NCBI RefSeq assembly: GCF_024721605.1
Contig: NZ_CP102630.1
Span: 1,054,001-1,118,000 of the forward strand
Reading direction: 5' to 3'
Source: Sphingomicrobium flavum
GTDB lineage: Bacteria > Pseudomonadota > Alphaproteobacteria > Sphingomonadales > Sphingomonadaceae
DNA length: 64,000 nt
Position 1 is the first letter of the stretch. Every line of letters starts with the position of its first letter. This document shows, piece by piece, positions 46,557 to 55,907 of the stretch. Under the pieces are notes generated by a model, which was not told the origin of the DNA, ran no database searches, and was given only the letters and a program-made list of their open reading frames with translations. Position numbers and translations under genes: made by a program.

Positions 46557-47408
46557 ATGGACGCTTTGGACCCCCAGCAACAGGCCGCCCGCGACTGGTT
46601 CGAATCGCTGCGCGATCGCATCACCGCCGCCTTCGAGGAAATCGAGCGCGAGGCCGGATCGGACGCTGCCTTCACCTACATCCCCTGGGACCGCACCGAC
46701 GAGGATGGCAGTCCCGGCGGCGGCGGCGTGCGCGGGCAGATGACGGGCAAGGTCTTCGAAAAAGTCGGCGTCAACGTCTCCACCGTGGGCGGGCGCTTTT
46801 CCGAGGAATTCGCCAAGCAGATTCCGGGCGCCGAGGAAGATCCCAGCTTCTTTGCCACCGGCATCAGCCTGGTCGCGCACATGACCAATCCCCATGTGCC
46901 TGCCGTCCATATGAACACGCGCTTCCTCACCACCACCCGGCGCTGGTTCGGTGGCGGCGCGGACCTCAATCCCGCCATCCCCAACGATGAGGATACGGCA
47001 GCCTTCCACGCCCGGCTGCGCGCTGCCTGCGCGGCGCACGACCCGACCTATTACGAACGCTTCAAGCAATGGGCGGACGATTATTTCTTCCTACCCCACC
47101 GCAATGTCCATCGCGGCGTCGGCGGCATCTTCTACGACCGGCTTGATGCCGAGGGCGACATGTTCGAGCCCCATTTCGCCTTCACCCGCGACGTCGGCGA
47201 AGCCTTTCTCGACATTTTCCCCAAGATCGTTCGCCAACGCATGGACACGCCATGGAGCGAGGCGGACCATGACCGCCTGCTCGACTTCCGCTCGCGCTAT
47301 GTCGAATTCAACCTGCTCTACGACCGCGGCACATTGTTCGGGCTCAAGACCGGCGGCAATGTCGACGCCATCCTGATGAGCCTGCCGCCGATGGCGCGCT
47401 GGTCCTAG
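46557..47408 (+). CDS. hemF: Oxygen-dependent coproporphyrinogen III oxidase
   Basis: Converts coproporphyrinogen III to protoporphyrinogen IX with O2 in haem synthesis. The 283-residue protein has GGGGVRGQMTGKVFEKVGVN, HMNTRF, WFGGGADLNP and NVHRGVGGIFYD. It is divergent from the bc1 operon. The stop overlaps that of the next, convergent gene by four bases (CTAG). Confidence 0.96.
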   Translation: MDALDPQQQAARDWFESLRDRITAAFEEIEREAGSDAAFTYIPWDRTDEDGSPGGGGVRGQMTGKVFEKVGVNVSTVGGRFSEEFAKQIPGAEEDPSFFATGISLVAHMTNPHVPAVHMNTRFLTTTRRWFGGGADLNPAIPNDEDTAAFHARLRAACAAHDPTYYERFKQWADDYFFLPHRNVHRGVGGIFYDRLDAEGDMFEPHFAFTRDVGEAFLDIFPKIVRQRMDTPWSEADHDRLLDFRSRYVEFNLLYDRGTLFGLKTGGNVDAILMSLPPMARWS

Positions 47409-48283
47409 GCCTCGCCGCTCGGCGGCACCGACACGCGCGGCTCGCGCAGCTCATTGGCATCGGGATCGGCCGAACGCCCCGTCAGTTGCAGGTAGATGCG
47501 CGCCACCATGGTCGACCAGACGATGGTGAAGCCGGCCTGCACGATGGTCGCGAACAGGCCGGTGACCAGCGCCGCAATGCTCATCGGTTCGATCTCGCCA
47601 AAGATCAGCGATACGACCAGGCCGACGACGATGCCCGCCGCCGCCATGACGAGGATGGCCGCCACGACGAACAGGATCAGGAAGCCGAACAGCCGTGCGC
47701 CATGGCCCTTGGTGATCGACCAGCTACGCTTCAAAATTCCGAGCGGTCCTTGATCTTCAGCCGCGATCACCGGCGTCATCAGCAACAGCCGCACTGCCAC
47801 GTAGAAGATCAGCACCATCATCAGGAAAAGCATCAGCACTGCAGGGCCGGTCAGCGCTTCCATGGTCAATTCTGGCGATCGCTGCAGCGATTCCGCGCCC
47901 AGCCCGACGACGATGAACATCATCGCCAGCGCCACGATCGGGACCAGCAGCAGCAACACCGCGCCGATCGTCGGCAACACCCGCTTCAACCCGCGCCGAA
48001 GTCCGTCACCCACCGACGCGCCGCGCGTCAGGGCCAGATAGCTGATGGCGATCGAACCGATCATGCCAATCAGGCTGGACAGCAGGCTGATGAGCACGGT
48101 GGCGCCATTCGCATCGGCTGCGGCCGTATCGCCGCCAATCTGGTTCTGGGTGGGATCCATCAGGTACATCAGCGTGCCTGGCACCACCACCGTCGCCAGC
48201 GCGATGGCAAACATCAAACGCCCGTCGCGCGCGATGATGGGGCGGCTATCGTCCCATGCCTTGGTGATCGACAATTTCGCCAT
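47405..48283 (-). CDS. Multi-pass membrane protein (GDPD membrane-domain-like)
   Basis: A 292-residue protein with about six membrane helices. The layout, with long Ala/Val/Ile helices and LGILKRSWSITKGHGARLFGFL near residue 195, is like proteins annotated as glycerophosphoryl diester phosphodiesterase membrane domain family. No catalytic domain is attached. GAGGGGGG upstream supports the ATG at 48283. Function unknown. Confidence 0.75.
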   Translation of the reverse strand: MAKLSITKAWDDSRPIIARDGRLMFAIALATVVVPGTLMYLMDPTQNQIGGDTAAADANGATVLISLLSSLIGMIGSIAISYLALTRGASVGDGLRRGLKRVLPTIGAVLLLLVPIVALAMMFIVVGLGAESLQRSPELTMEALTGPAVLMLFLMMVLIFYVAVRLLLMTPVIAAEDQGPLGILKRSWSITKGHGARLFGFLILFVVAAILVMAAAGIVVGLVVSLIFGEIEPMSIAALVTGLFATIVQAGFTIVWSTMVARIYLQLTGRSADPDANELREPRVSVPPSGEA

Positions 48284-48359
48284 CGGATTCCCCCCTCGCA
48301 AATTCAATTGATCCACCAAACCATTGCATGAGCGCCTTGGCAAGCGCACATAGCCGCGC

Positions 48360-49013
48360 ATGATCGATGGCGTGGAATGGAAAGTCTCCCGAGGGCTCGT
48401 CCCCTATGAAGACGCGCTGGCCGACATGGAGGCGCGCGTCGCCGCCATCCAGGCCGGCGAGGCAAACGAACGCGTCTGGCTCCTGGAACATCCGCCGCTC
48501 TTCACTGCGGGCACCAGCGCCGATCCAGCCGAACTGATGAACCCCGATGCCTTTCCCGTCTTCGATGCGGGACGGGGCGGGCGCTACACCTATCATGGCC
48601 CCGGCCAGCGGGTAGGCTATCTCAACCTCGATCTTGCCCGGCGCGGCAAGGACATCCGCTGCTTCGTGCATAACCTTGAAGGCTGGATGATCGACGCACT
48701 TGCCGATCTCGGCGTCGCCGCCCGCCGCGAAGACGGCCGCATCGGCCTGTGGGTCGGCTCAGGCGCGGACGAAGCCAAGATCGGCGCCATCGGCGTTCGC
48801 GTCAAACGCTGGGTCACGCTGCACGGCTTTTCCATTAACGTCGCGCCCGACCTCAGCCATTTCGGCGGCATCGTGCCCTGCGGGATTTCCGACTTTGGCG
48901 TGACCAGCCTCGATGCGCTTGGCAAGGCCGCGGACATGACCGCGCTCGATGCGGCGCTTGAAACCCATTTCCCAACCTTCCTCCAGCGGCTATCCAGGGC
49001 CTGCATCACATAA
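48360..49013 (+). CDS. lipB: Lipoyl(octanoyl) transferase
   Basis: Moves octanoyl from acyl-carrier protein to lipoyl domains such as GcvH. The 217-residue protein has [21 protein letters not shown], the [22 protein letters not shown] segment with the catalytic Lys, and IVPCGI with the catalytic Cys. Relevant to the gcv operon, which needs lipoylated GcvH. Confidence 0.95.
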   Translation: MIDGVEWKVSRGLVPYEDALADMEARVAAIQAGEANERVWLLEHPPLFTAGTSADPAELMNPDAFPVFDAGRGGRYTYHGPGQRVGYLNLDLARRGKDIRCFVHNLEGWMIDALADLGVAARREDGRIGLWVGSGADEAKIGAIGVRVKRWVTLHGFSINVAPDLSHFGGIVPCGISDFGVTSLDALGKAADMTALDAALETHFPTFLQRLSRACIT

Positions 49014-49029
49014 TAGCGAAAGACCTTTC

Positions 49030-49236
49030 ATGCGCCTCCTCGCCCTCACCCCGCTCCTTCTGCTCGCCGCCTGCGGCACCGATCCGGTCAACGAAACCAA
49101 CGAGATCGTCGAAGTGGAAGTCGAAGCCTCGATCAACAGCCTCGAGCCCGGCGTCGACGTCACCGCCATCGACGCCGCGACCGATCGCGACGCCGGCATG
49201 GTCGGCGAAGAGGACGTCGAGAACGAAGAAGAATAG
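49030..49236 (+). CDS. Small acidic lipoprotein
   Basis: A 68-residue protein: lipoprotein signal LLLLAAC at residues 8-14, then a strongly acidic mature part (EIVEVEVEASINS ... EEDVENEEE) with no aromatic residue. 16 bases after lipB. Function unknown; too short to class further. Confidence 0.7.
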   Translation: MRLLALTPLLLLAACGTDPVNETNEIVEVEVEASINSLEPGVDVTAIDAATDRDAGMVGEEDVENEEE

Positions 49237-49237
49237 G

Positions 49238-49867
49238 CTAGGCCAGCCCCAATATCTTGTGCGTCTGCAGCGTCAGGCGCCAATGCGGCCGGTCCATCAC
49301 CAGCTGCACCGCCGCCTCGACTGCAGCCTCGCCATCCGCGCAATCCATCGGCTGGATGAGGAAATGGTCGAAGTCGAGCGTCTCCAAAGCGTCGAGCTCT
49401 ATCCCCTCCTGCGGCCAGACCAGCTTGAGCTCATCGCCCGATATCTGCACCAGCTCCGAGCCCGCCTTGGGGCTGATGCACAGCCAGTCGATTCCCGACG
49501 GCGCCGCAATCGTTCCGTTCGATTCCACCGCAATGCGAAAGCCGCGTTCATGCAGCGCATCGATGAGCGCCGCGTCGATCTGCAGCATCGGCTCCCCGCC
49601 GGTAATCACCACCAGCCGGTCTTGCGCGCCCGCGCCCCACAGGCCCGCAACCATATCGGCCAACCCGTCAGCCTCATATTTCCCGCCATTGAGGCCGTTA
49701 GTGCCGACAAAATCGGTATCGCAAAACCGGCAGACCGCCTTGGCGCGATCCTGTTCGCGCCCGGTCCACAAATTGCAGCCCGAAAAGCGTAGGAACACCG
49801 CGCGCGACCCCGCCTGCACGCCCTCGCCCTGCAGGGTCAGGAAAATCTCTTTGACGCTATAGGTCAT
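49238..49867 (-). CDS. queE: 7-carboxy-7-deazaguanine synthase
   Basis: A radical SAM enzyme of the queuosine/preQ0 pathway, 209 residues. The cluster motif is C-x14-C-x2-C (FSGCNLWTGREQ, then VCRFCDTDF) instead of CxxxCxxC, a variant known from other proteobacterial QueE proteins. SAM-site GGEP follows. The ATG overlaps the queC stop as ATGA. No queD in the window. Confidence 0.95.
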   Translation of the reverse strand: MTYSVKEIFLTLQGEGVQAGSRAVFLRFSGCNLWTGREQDRAKAVCRFCDTDFVGTNGLNGGKYEADGLADMVAGLWGAGAQDRLVVITGGEPMLQIDAALIDALHERGFRIAVESNGTIAAPSGIDWLCISPKAGSELVQISGDELKLVWPQEGIELDALETLDFDHFLIQPMDCADGEAAVEAAVQLVMDRPHWRLTLQTHKILGLA

Positions 49868-50547
49868 GGCGCTGTCGCGTAGATGGTCGGATCGGGCACG
49901 CCCGCTTCGGCATAGCCCGCGCGGCGCAGGCGGCAGCTGTCGCACAGGCCACAATGCTTGCTGTCCTCGGTCGGGTCATAGCAGGACCAGCTCATCCCGG
50001 CATCCAGCCCCAGCCGCGCCGCCTCCTTGGCGATATCGGCCTTGGTCAGATGCTGCAGCGGCGCCTGGATCTTGAAATGATCGCCCTCGTCCCCCGCCTT
50101 GGTGGCAAGGTCTGCCAGCTTTTCGAAAGCGGCAATGAAGTCGGGCCGGCAATCGGGATAGCCCGAATAATCGAGGCTATTCACGCCGATGAAGATATCC
50201 CGCGCGCCCCGTGTTTCGGCATAGGCCAGGCACAGCGACAGGAAGACGGTATTGCGCGCCGGCACATAGGTGACCGGAATCTCGTTCGTCACCCCATCTT
50301 TGGGCACGTCGATATCCGCCGTCAGCGCCGATCCGCCAAAGACCGACAGGTCGAGCGGCATCACCACATGTTCGGCAACGCCTACGGCCGCGGCGACGCG
50401 CTGCGCCGCCTCCAGCTCGATCCGGTGACGCTGGTGATAATCCACGGTCAGCGCATGCACGGCAAAGCCCGCCTCACGGGCGAGCCCGGCGCAGACCATG
50501 GAATCGAGGCCGCCGGAAAGAAGGACGATGGCTTTAGGCTGGGTCAT
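49864..50547 (-). CDS. queC: 7-cyano-7-deazaguanine synthase
   Basis: Makes preQ0 from 7-carboxy-7-deazaguanine and ammonia with ATP. The 227-residue protein has the PP-loop SGGLDSMVCAGLA and the C-terminal zinc site CYDPTEDSKHCGLCDSCRLR. First gene of the queC-queE pair. Confidence 0.96.
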   Translation of the reverse strand: MTQPKAIVLLSGGLDSMVCAGLAREAGFAVHALTVDYHQRHRIELEAAQRVAAAVGVAEHVVMPLDLSVFGGSALTADIDVPKDGVTNEIPVTYVPARNTVFLSLCLAYAETRGARDIFIGVNSLDYSGYPDCRPDFIAAFEKLADLATKAGDEGDHFKIQAPLQHLTKADIAKEAARLGLDAGMSWSCYDPTEDSKHCGLCDSCRLRRAGYAEAGVPDPTIYATAP

Positions 50548-50578
50548 GACCGGCGCCCTTAGCGCCTAAGACGGTCGA

Positions 50579-50965
50579 TCAGCAACTGCCGACGCGTCGG
50601 GCGTGATAGACACGGTTGAAGGGCGCGCCATTATTGATGCCCTGCGTCGCGATGCGCAGGCTGCGCGGCGTCACCACTTGCACATTGGTGCGGCCAAAGC
50701 CCGAACCCGTGCAGGTATAATGGATGGTCGTTTCCTTGCCTTCGGACGCGATGACCACGCGCGTGCACTGCTTGTCGCGATGCGCGACCTGCGCCAGCAA
50801 AGAGGGATCGGGCGCGCACATGCGCACCGGCGCCCGGACAGAACCGGGCACGCTCAGCTCCCACAGCCCGCCATCGACACGCGTGATCGAGCTGTCCTGC
50901 GGCAATGCAGGAACGGCAAGAAACAGCGCCAACAGGCCTGTGACAGAGGCGAATCTCGTCTTCAT
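50579..50965 (-). CDS. Small secreted protein (DUF3617-like)
   Basis: A 128-residue protein with a signal peptide (cut near ALPQD). The mature segment GGLWELSVPGS resembles the start of DUF3617 periplasmic proteins. Cys residues in RMCAPD, KQCTR, YTCTG and the C-terminal GSC suggest two disulfides. Function unknown. Confidence 0.75.
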   Translation of the reverse strand: MKTRFASVTGLLALFLAVPALPQDSSITRVDGGLWELSVPGSVRAPVRMCAPDPSLLAQVAHRDKQCTRVVIASEGKETTIHYTCTGSGFGRTNVQVVTPRSLRIATQGINNGAPFNRVYHARRVGSC

Positions 50966-51021
50966 CCTGCCAATATAGCTACCCGCTAAACTGGGTTAAA
51001 GTGTGGCCGCCGAATTTGTGC

Positions 51022-51930
51022 CTAATCGATACTGGCGGGATCGATCGGGAAGCTGGTCGCGCAAAAAGCGCAATCCACGCTGATCATGCCATCATCGTCG
51101 AGCATATGTGCCCGTTCTTCCGCCGGGAAGCGCGCGATGACGCTGCGGATATAGTCGGCATCGCAGCGGCAGCCCTTGGAAAGCGCGATGTCGCCCAGCA
51201 CGCGCACCTCGTCTTCCTCATGAAACAGTCGCCACACCAGCGCGTCGAGCGCCAGTTCGCGGTCGACCAGTTCCTCTTCCTTCACCGATCCGGCCAGGAT
51301 CGCGACATGCGGCCAGTCGGGATGGTCGAGCTTGGTGTGCAACCGGTCGCGCCCCTCTTCGCCCTCGGGCAGATGCTGGAACATCAGACCGCCCGCAACC
51401 CAGCCCGCATCATCCTTGCGCGCCGCCAGCCGCACGGTCGACGGGATCTGTTCGGACTGGGAGAAGAATGCCTCGGCGGCCTGCGCCAGGCTTTCGCCCT
51501 CCAGCGGCACGACGCCCTGGTACCGGTCCTTGGTCGCGGGCTGGTCGAAGGTGATCGCCAGATAGCCCTTGCCGAACAGCGAAAAGAGATTGGGATCGGC
51601 CGGCCCCTCGGCGAGCCGCTTGGGATCATGGCGGATATGGCCGCGTACTTCGCCGCCTTTATAGTCACATACCAGCAGGTCGATGATCCCGTTTTCGGTC
51701 TGCGCCTGCACCGTCAGCTGGCCATTGGGGTCCTTGAGGAGCGACCCCAGCAACGCCGTCATCACCAGCGCTTCGGCCAGCAACTTCTCCAGCACCGGCG
51801 GATAATCATGATTGGCCAGCACCGCATCGAGCGTCTTGTCGAGACGCGCGAGCCGTCCCCGCGCATCGCGCGAGGGGATCATCACGCGCAGCGTGACATC
51901 AGACTGCAACTGCTGGGCCGTCTCGCTCAT
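51022..51930 (-). CDS. hslO: Redox-regulated chaperone Hsp33
   Basis: A holdase activated by oxidative unfolding. 302 residues; the C-terminal redox switch has GCRCDADYI and DCAFC, the four zinc cysteines. The ATG overlaps the argD stop as ATGA, so it is coupled to argD. Confidence 0.95.
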   Translation of the reverse strand: MSETAQQLQSDVTLRVMIPSRDARGRLARLDKTLDAVLANHDYPPVLEKLLAEALVMTALLGSLLKDPNGQLTVQAQTENGIIDLLVCDYKGGEVRGHIRHDPKRLAEGPADPNLFSLFGKGYLAITFDQPATKDRYQGVVPLEGESLAQAAEAFFSQSEQIPSTVRLAARKDDAGWVAGGLMFQHLPEGEEGRDRLHTKLDHPDWPHVAILAGSVKEEELVDRELALDALVWRLFHEEDEVRVLGDIALSKGCRCDADYIRSVIARFPAEERAHMLDDDGMISVDCAFCATSFPIDPASID

Positions 51931-53114
51931 GCGTCTTCGGGCTTGTCATACACCTTGGCAGCTTCGGACAATCCGTCGACAAATTCGCGGATATGTTCGT
52001 CGCTGATGTTGAGCGGGGGCAGAACGCGCATCACATTGTCGCCCGCCGCGACCGCGAGAATGCCGCGCCCACGCAGCCAGTTCACGAACGCGCGGGGATC
52101 GGTCTTCATCTTGATGCCCATCATCAGGCCCATGCCGCGAATGCTTTCGAACATGTCGGGATGATTGCCGATCATCTGCTCGAGCGCGCCTTTCAGCCGC
52201 TCGCCCGTCGCCTTCACGCCGTCCAGGAATTCCTGGTTGGCGACCACGTCCATCACCGCCTGGCCTGCCGCCATGGCGAGCGGATTGCCGCCATAGGTCG
52301 AACCATGCGTGCCGATCACCATGCCCTTGGCGGCATGTTCGGTGGCAAGGCAGGCTCCCATCGGGAAGCCGCCGCCCAGCCCCTTGGCCGATGCCAGCAC
52401 GTCGGGCTCAATCCCATATTGCTCATAGGCATAGAAAGTGCCGGTGCGCGCCACGCCGCACTGCACTTCGTCGAGCCCGAGCAGCAGCCCATGCTCGTCG
52501 CACAGCTTGCGCAGGCCCTGCATGAACTCGTTGGAGGCGGGGCGGATACCCCCCTCGCCCTGCACCGGCTCGACGATAAAGCCCGCCGTCTGCTCGGTGA
52601 TGGCCGCTTCGGCCGCTTCCAGATTGTCGAACTCCACATAAGTGAAGCCCGGCAGCAGCGGCTCGAAGCCGTCATGCAGCTTTTCCTGATTGGCGGCGCT
52701 GATCGTCGCCATGGTGCGGCCATGGAAGGCATTCTTGAAGGTGATGATGTCCTTCTTGTGCGGATTGCCATCGACCACATGGAAGCAGCGGATCGTCTTG
52801 ATCATGCATTCCACGCTCTCGGCGCCCGAATTGGTGAAGAAAACGGTGTCGGCAAAACTATGGTCGCACAGGCGCTTGGCATAGGCCTCGCCCTGCGGGC
52901 TGCCATAAAGGTTGGACACATGCATCAGCGTCGCCACCTGGTCCTGGATCGCCTTGGTCAGATGCGGGTGATTATGGCCCAGCAAATTGACCGCAATACC
53001 GCTCGCAAAATCCAGCCACTTCTCGCCATTCTCGCCATAGAGATAGGGGCCCTCGCCCTTCACCGGCCGCGTGTCGCAACGCGGATAAACGGGCATGAGA
53101 GGGGTGATGGCCAT
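51927..53114 (-). CDS. argD: Acetylornithine/aspartate aminotransferase family protein
   Basis: A class III PLP aminotransferase, 395 residues, of the acetylornithine transaminase type used in arginine synthesis. The motifs are FFTNSGAESVECMIK, FHGRTM, LGLDEVQCGVARTGTF and the PLP-lysine segment LASAKGLGGGFPMGA. AGGAGAC upstream supports the ATG at 53114. It forms an operon with hslO. Confidence 0.94.
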   Translation of the reverse strand: MAITPLMPVYPRCDTRPVKGEGPYLYGENGEKWLDFASGIAVNLLGHNHPHLTKAIQDQVATLMHVSNLYGSPQGEAYAKRLCDHSFADTVFFTNSGAESVECMIKTIRCFHVVDGNPHKKDIITFKNAFHGRTMATISAANQEKLHDGFEPLLPGFTYVEFDNLEAAEAAITEQTAGFIVEPVQGEGGIRPASNEFMQGLRKLCDEHGLLLGLDEVQCGVARTGTFYAYEQYGIEPDVLASAKGLGGGFPMGACLATEHAAKGMVIGTHGSTYGGNPLAMAAGQAVMDVVANQEFLDGVKATGERLKGALEQMIGNHPDMFESIRGMGLMMGIKMKTDPRAFVNWLRGRGILAVAAGDNVMRVLPPLNISDEHIREFVDGLSEAAKVYDKPEDA

Positions 53115-53257
53115 GGAAATCGTCTCCTGAGGAATCTGGTTGCGGGGATCTTGCGCCCCCTTCGTCTCGCCGCCGCTATATCGCCGCCGATTGGCCATTG
53201 AAACACCTCTTGTCGGCTTTTCTGGACAGGGCGGCATGAAGCGGCCAAATTCGCCCG

Positions 53258-54307
53258 ATGCGCACCGCCATTTTCCTCAGCCTCGCCCTCGCTGCCTGCA
53301 CCCCGGCCAGCCTCCCCGCACCCCAGCCGCTCGCCCCCATGCCGGTCGCGCACGCCAACAATGCCGTCGCCATGCTGGGCGAAGGCGATGATGCGCGCTT
53401 CTACAGCTTTCTCGGCCTCAAGGCGGGCAAGACCCACGAAGATATCAGCAAATCGGCCTTCTCTTATGGTCCCGCCGCCAATGCCTGGTCTTCCTTGCCC
53501 GACGTGCCGGTCGCGCAAGGCCGCCTCGCCAGCATCGCGGTCGGCCTCAATGGCAAGATCTACCTGTTTGGCGGCTACACCGTCGCGCCCGACGGCCATG
53601 AAGTCTCGACGCCAGAAGTGCTGGCCTTCGATCCCGTCACCAACGGCTATGAACAGCGCGCGCCCATGCCCACCCCGGTCGATGACAGCGTCGCCTTCGC
53701 CTATCAGGATCGCTACATCTATCTCGTCAGCGGCTGGCACGATGTCGGCAATGTCCAGCTGGTCCAGGTCTATGACAGCGTCGAAGATCGCTGGGCCCGC
53801 GCCACCGACTTCCCCGGCGCGCCCGTCTTCGGCCATGCCGGCGGCATCTTTGGCAATCGCATCGTCATCGCCGATGGTGTCACCTCGACCCCCAATCCCG
53901 AAACCGGCCGCCGCAGCTTCGCCATGACCGATGGCGCGTTCATCGGCACGATCGATCCCGCCGATCCGACGAGGATCGACTGGCAGCCCTTGCCGCCCCA
54001 TCCCGGCAAGCCGCGCTACCGCATGGCCGCCACCGGCCACGACCGCCGCATCCTCTTCGCTGGCGGTAGCGTGGTCGCCTATAATTTCAACGGCGAGGGC
54101 TATGACGGCACCCCCGCTCCCGCCAGCGCCGGCGTCTTCGCCTATGACCTCGCCACCTCGACCTGGGTGCAGCTGGCCGACAAGCCTGCCCCCAGCATGG
54201 ACCATCGCGGCCTCCTCTTCTGGCAGGGCCGTTTCCATACGCTCGGCGGGATGGACGATCAGCGCCGCGTCATCGGCGATGTCATCGCGTTCGAGGTCAC
54301 CCCATAG
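53258..54307 (+). CDS. Kelch-repeat lipoprotein
   Basis: A 349-residue predicted lipoprotein (lipobox LAAC, Cys14) with four to six Kelch-type beta-propeller blades, e.g. GLNGKIYLFGGYTVAP and FWQGRFHTLGGMDD. Related to YjhT/NanM-like and galactose-oxidase-like propellers. Ligand unknown. Divergent from argD. Confidence 0.85.
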   Translation: MRTAIFLSLALAACTPASLPAPQPLAPMPVAHANNAVAMLGEGDDARFYSFLGLKAGKTHEDISKSAFSYGPAANAWSSLPDVPVAQGRLASIAVGLNGKIYLFGGYTVAPDGHEVSTPEVLAFDPVTNGYEQRAPMPTPVDDSVAFAYQDRYIYLVSGWHDVGNVQLVQVYDSVEDRWARATDFPGAPVFGHAGGIFGNRIVIADGVTSTPNPETGRRSFAMTDGAFIGTIDPADPTRIDWQPLPPHPGKPRYRMAATGHDRRILFAGGSVVAYNFNGEGYDGTPAPASAGVFAYDLATSTWVQLADKPAPSMDHRGLLFWQGRFHTLGGMDDQRRVIGDVIAFEVTP

Positions 54308-54310
54308 GAA

Positions 54311-54335
54311 AAGGGCGCCCCAACGGAACGCCCTT
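54311..54335 (-). terminator. Probable terminator of the leftward Arg/Tyr-rich protein gene
   Basis: AAGGGCG (54311-54317) and CGCCCTT (54329-54335) form a 7-pair stem. On the minus strand it is followed by TTCC after CGCCCTT, giving a TTTT run, so it suits the gene ending at 54382. For the plus-strand Kelch gene the tail is C-rich. Confidence 0.55.
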
Positions 54336-54381
54336 CCCCCATTCCCCGCACGAGTGCTGACGGCGGGGCTAGCTTGACCGC

Positions 54382-54924
54382 TTAATCGTCGTCGCGACGG
54401 TCGCGGCGCCGTTCGTAGCGACGCTCGCGGCGTTCTTCATAATAGTCGTCATCGCGGTCCCACCGGTCGCGGCCCTGATAGCCATAGCCGTAGCGGGTAT
54501 GGCGGCCGTCGCGCAGGTCACGCTGGATCGAATAGCGCAGCGAGCGGATATCCTGGCGGATCGTGCCGATCTCGCGCCGATCGAGGCCGTTGCGACCCCA
54601 GGCGTAGATGCGCTGCTGCACCTTGCGCGCTTTCTTGTCGAGCTTGCGCGCTTCCTTGCCGCTGATCGCATCGATGCGGTCGAAGTGGCGAATGTCGCGG
54701 CGCATTTCGGCAACGCGCTGGTTCAGGCGCTGCTGCTGCTGGCGGCTCCAGGCGAAATAGCGCTGGTCGTAACGCCGATCGTAGCGATTGTCGTAGCGGC
54801 TGTCATAGCGCGGCTGCTCATAGCCATAGCCGCCATAGCGCTGGGCTTCGGCGGCGGCGGGGGCGGCGGTCACCCCGGCGGCGGCGATACCGAAAGCGGC
54901 GGCGGTCATCAAAATCTTGCGCAT
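54382..54924 (-). CDS. Secreted Arg/Tyr-rich protein (RcnB-like), function unknown
   Basis: A 180-residue exported protein. A signal peptide (cut near AAAEA) is followed by a Tyr/Arg/Asp repeat region with the recurring unit YDxRYD, a central alpha-helical basic part (EARKLDKKARKVQQRIYAW), and a very basic Arg/Asp-rich C-terminus. It resembles proteins loosely grouped with RcnB. AAGGAG upstream supports the ATG at 54924. No partner is obvious. Confidence 0.75.
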   Translation of the reverse strand: MRKILMTAAAFGIAAAGVTAAPAAAEAQRYGGYGYEQPRYDSRYDNRYDRRYDQRYFAWSRQQQQRLNQRVAEMRRDIRHFDRIDAISGKEARKLDKKARKVQQRIYAWGRNGLDRREIGTIRQDIRSLRYSIQRDLRDGRHTRYGYGYQGRDRWDRDDDYYEERRERRYERRRDRRDDD

Positions 54925-55031
54925 ATCTAAACTCCTTGTTGCGCTATCCATGTCGCAAAAGGTGTCAGAAACGTCGTGAGATGACGCTGAACGCCCCCGT
55001 TATGAAATATTCATGTCGCCGGGGAGGAGGC

Positions 55032-55859
55032 TTAGCTTCTGATTTTCCACCCGGATTTCAAGAGAGCGTAGCACCATGCAAACAGGAAGAGGTTGAAAAC
55101 CGCAAGCCCGATCGCTCCCACCAGCACCGGCGAATCGCTCACCCCCAAAAAGCCCGTCCGGAAGCCGTCGATGACGTAGAAAAAGGGGTTGGCATGGCTG
55201 ATCTTCTGGAAGGTCTCGGGCAGCGCCTCGACCGAATAGAAGGTGCCCGATAGCAGCGCCAGCGGCGCCACCACGAAATTCGTCACCATCGCCGCATGGT
55301 CGAACTTTTCCGCCCAGATGCTCGTCAGCAGCCCCAGGAAACTCAGCATCAGGCTGCCCATCAGGCCGAACCAAAACACCCAGCCAAGGTTCACCGGCAT
55401 CACGCTGACATCGGGCCATAGCGTCATCACGATCCATACCGCACCGCCGACCAGAAAGGCCCGCGTCACCGCCGCGCCCACCATCCCCGCAATCAGCTCC
55501 CCAATCGACAGGGGCGGCATCAGATAATCGACGATCGTGCCCTGGATCTTGCCCACCAGCAGCGAAAAACTCGCATTGGCAAAAGCGTTCTGGATCATCG
55601 CCATGACGATCAGCCCGGGCGCCAGGAATTCGTTGAACGGCACGCCCAGCACCTCGCGGTCGCCCCGCCCCAGCGCGATGGTGAAAATGACCATATAGAG
55701 CAATGTCGTGATCGACGGCGCCCAGACGGTCTGCATCTGCACCTTGAAGAAACGCCGCACTTCTTTGGCATAGAGGGTCTTTAAACCGTGCCAGTTGACC
55801 CCATCTAGGAGGGGTTCGCCCGGGGCCTTGCCGGCCCAAATGGGTGTCTTTTCATTCAC
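55032..55859 (-). CDS. ABC-2 type transporter permease
   Basis: A 275-residue integral membrane protein with six membrane helices and the ABC-2 pattern, including the conserved central PLALLSGTFYSVEALPETFQKISHANPF. It would move a polysaccharide, lipid or drug with an ATPase, but no ABC ATPase gene is adjacent in this window. Divergent from gcrA. Confidence 0.88.
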   Translation of the reverse strand: MNEKTPIWAGKAPGEPLLDGVNWHGLKTLYAKEVRRFFKVQMQTVWAPSITTLLYMVIFTIALGRGDREVLGVPFNEFLAPGLIVMAMIQNAFANASFSLLVGKIQGTIVDYLMPPLSIGELIAGMVGAAVTRAFLVGGAVWIVMTLWPDVSVMPVNLGWVFWFGLMGSLMLSFLGLLTSIWAEKFDHAAMVTNFVVAPLALLSGTFYSVEALPETFQKISHANPFFYVIDGFRTGFLGVSDSPVLVGAIGLAVFNLFLFAWCYALLKSGWKIRS

Positions 55860-55907
55860 GGCGCCATGCCCTAGAGGCAGGCCGAACCCGAGACAATAGG
55901 AAGCTTC

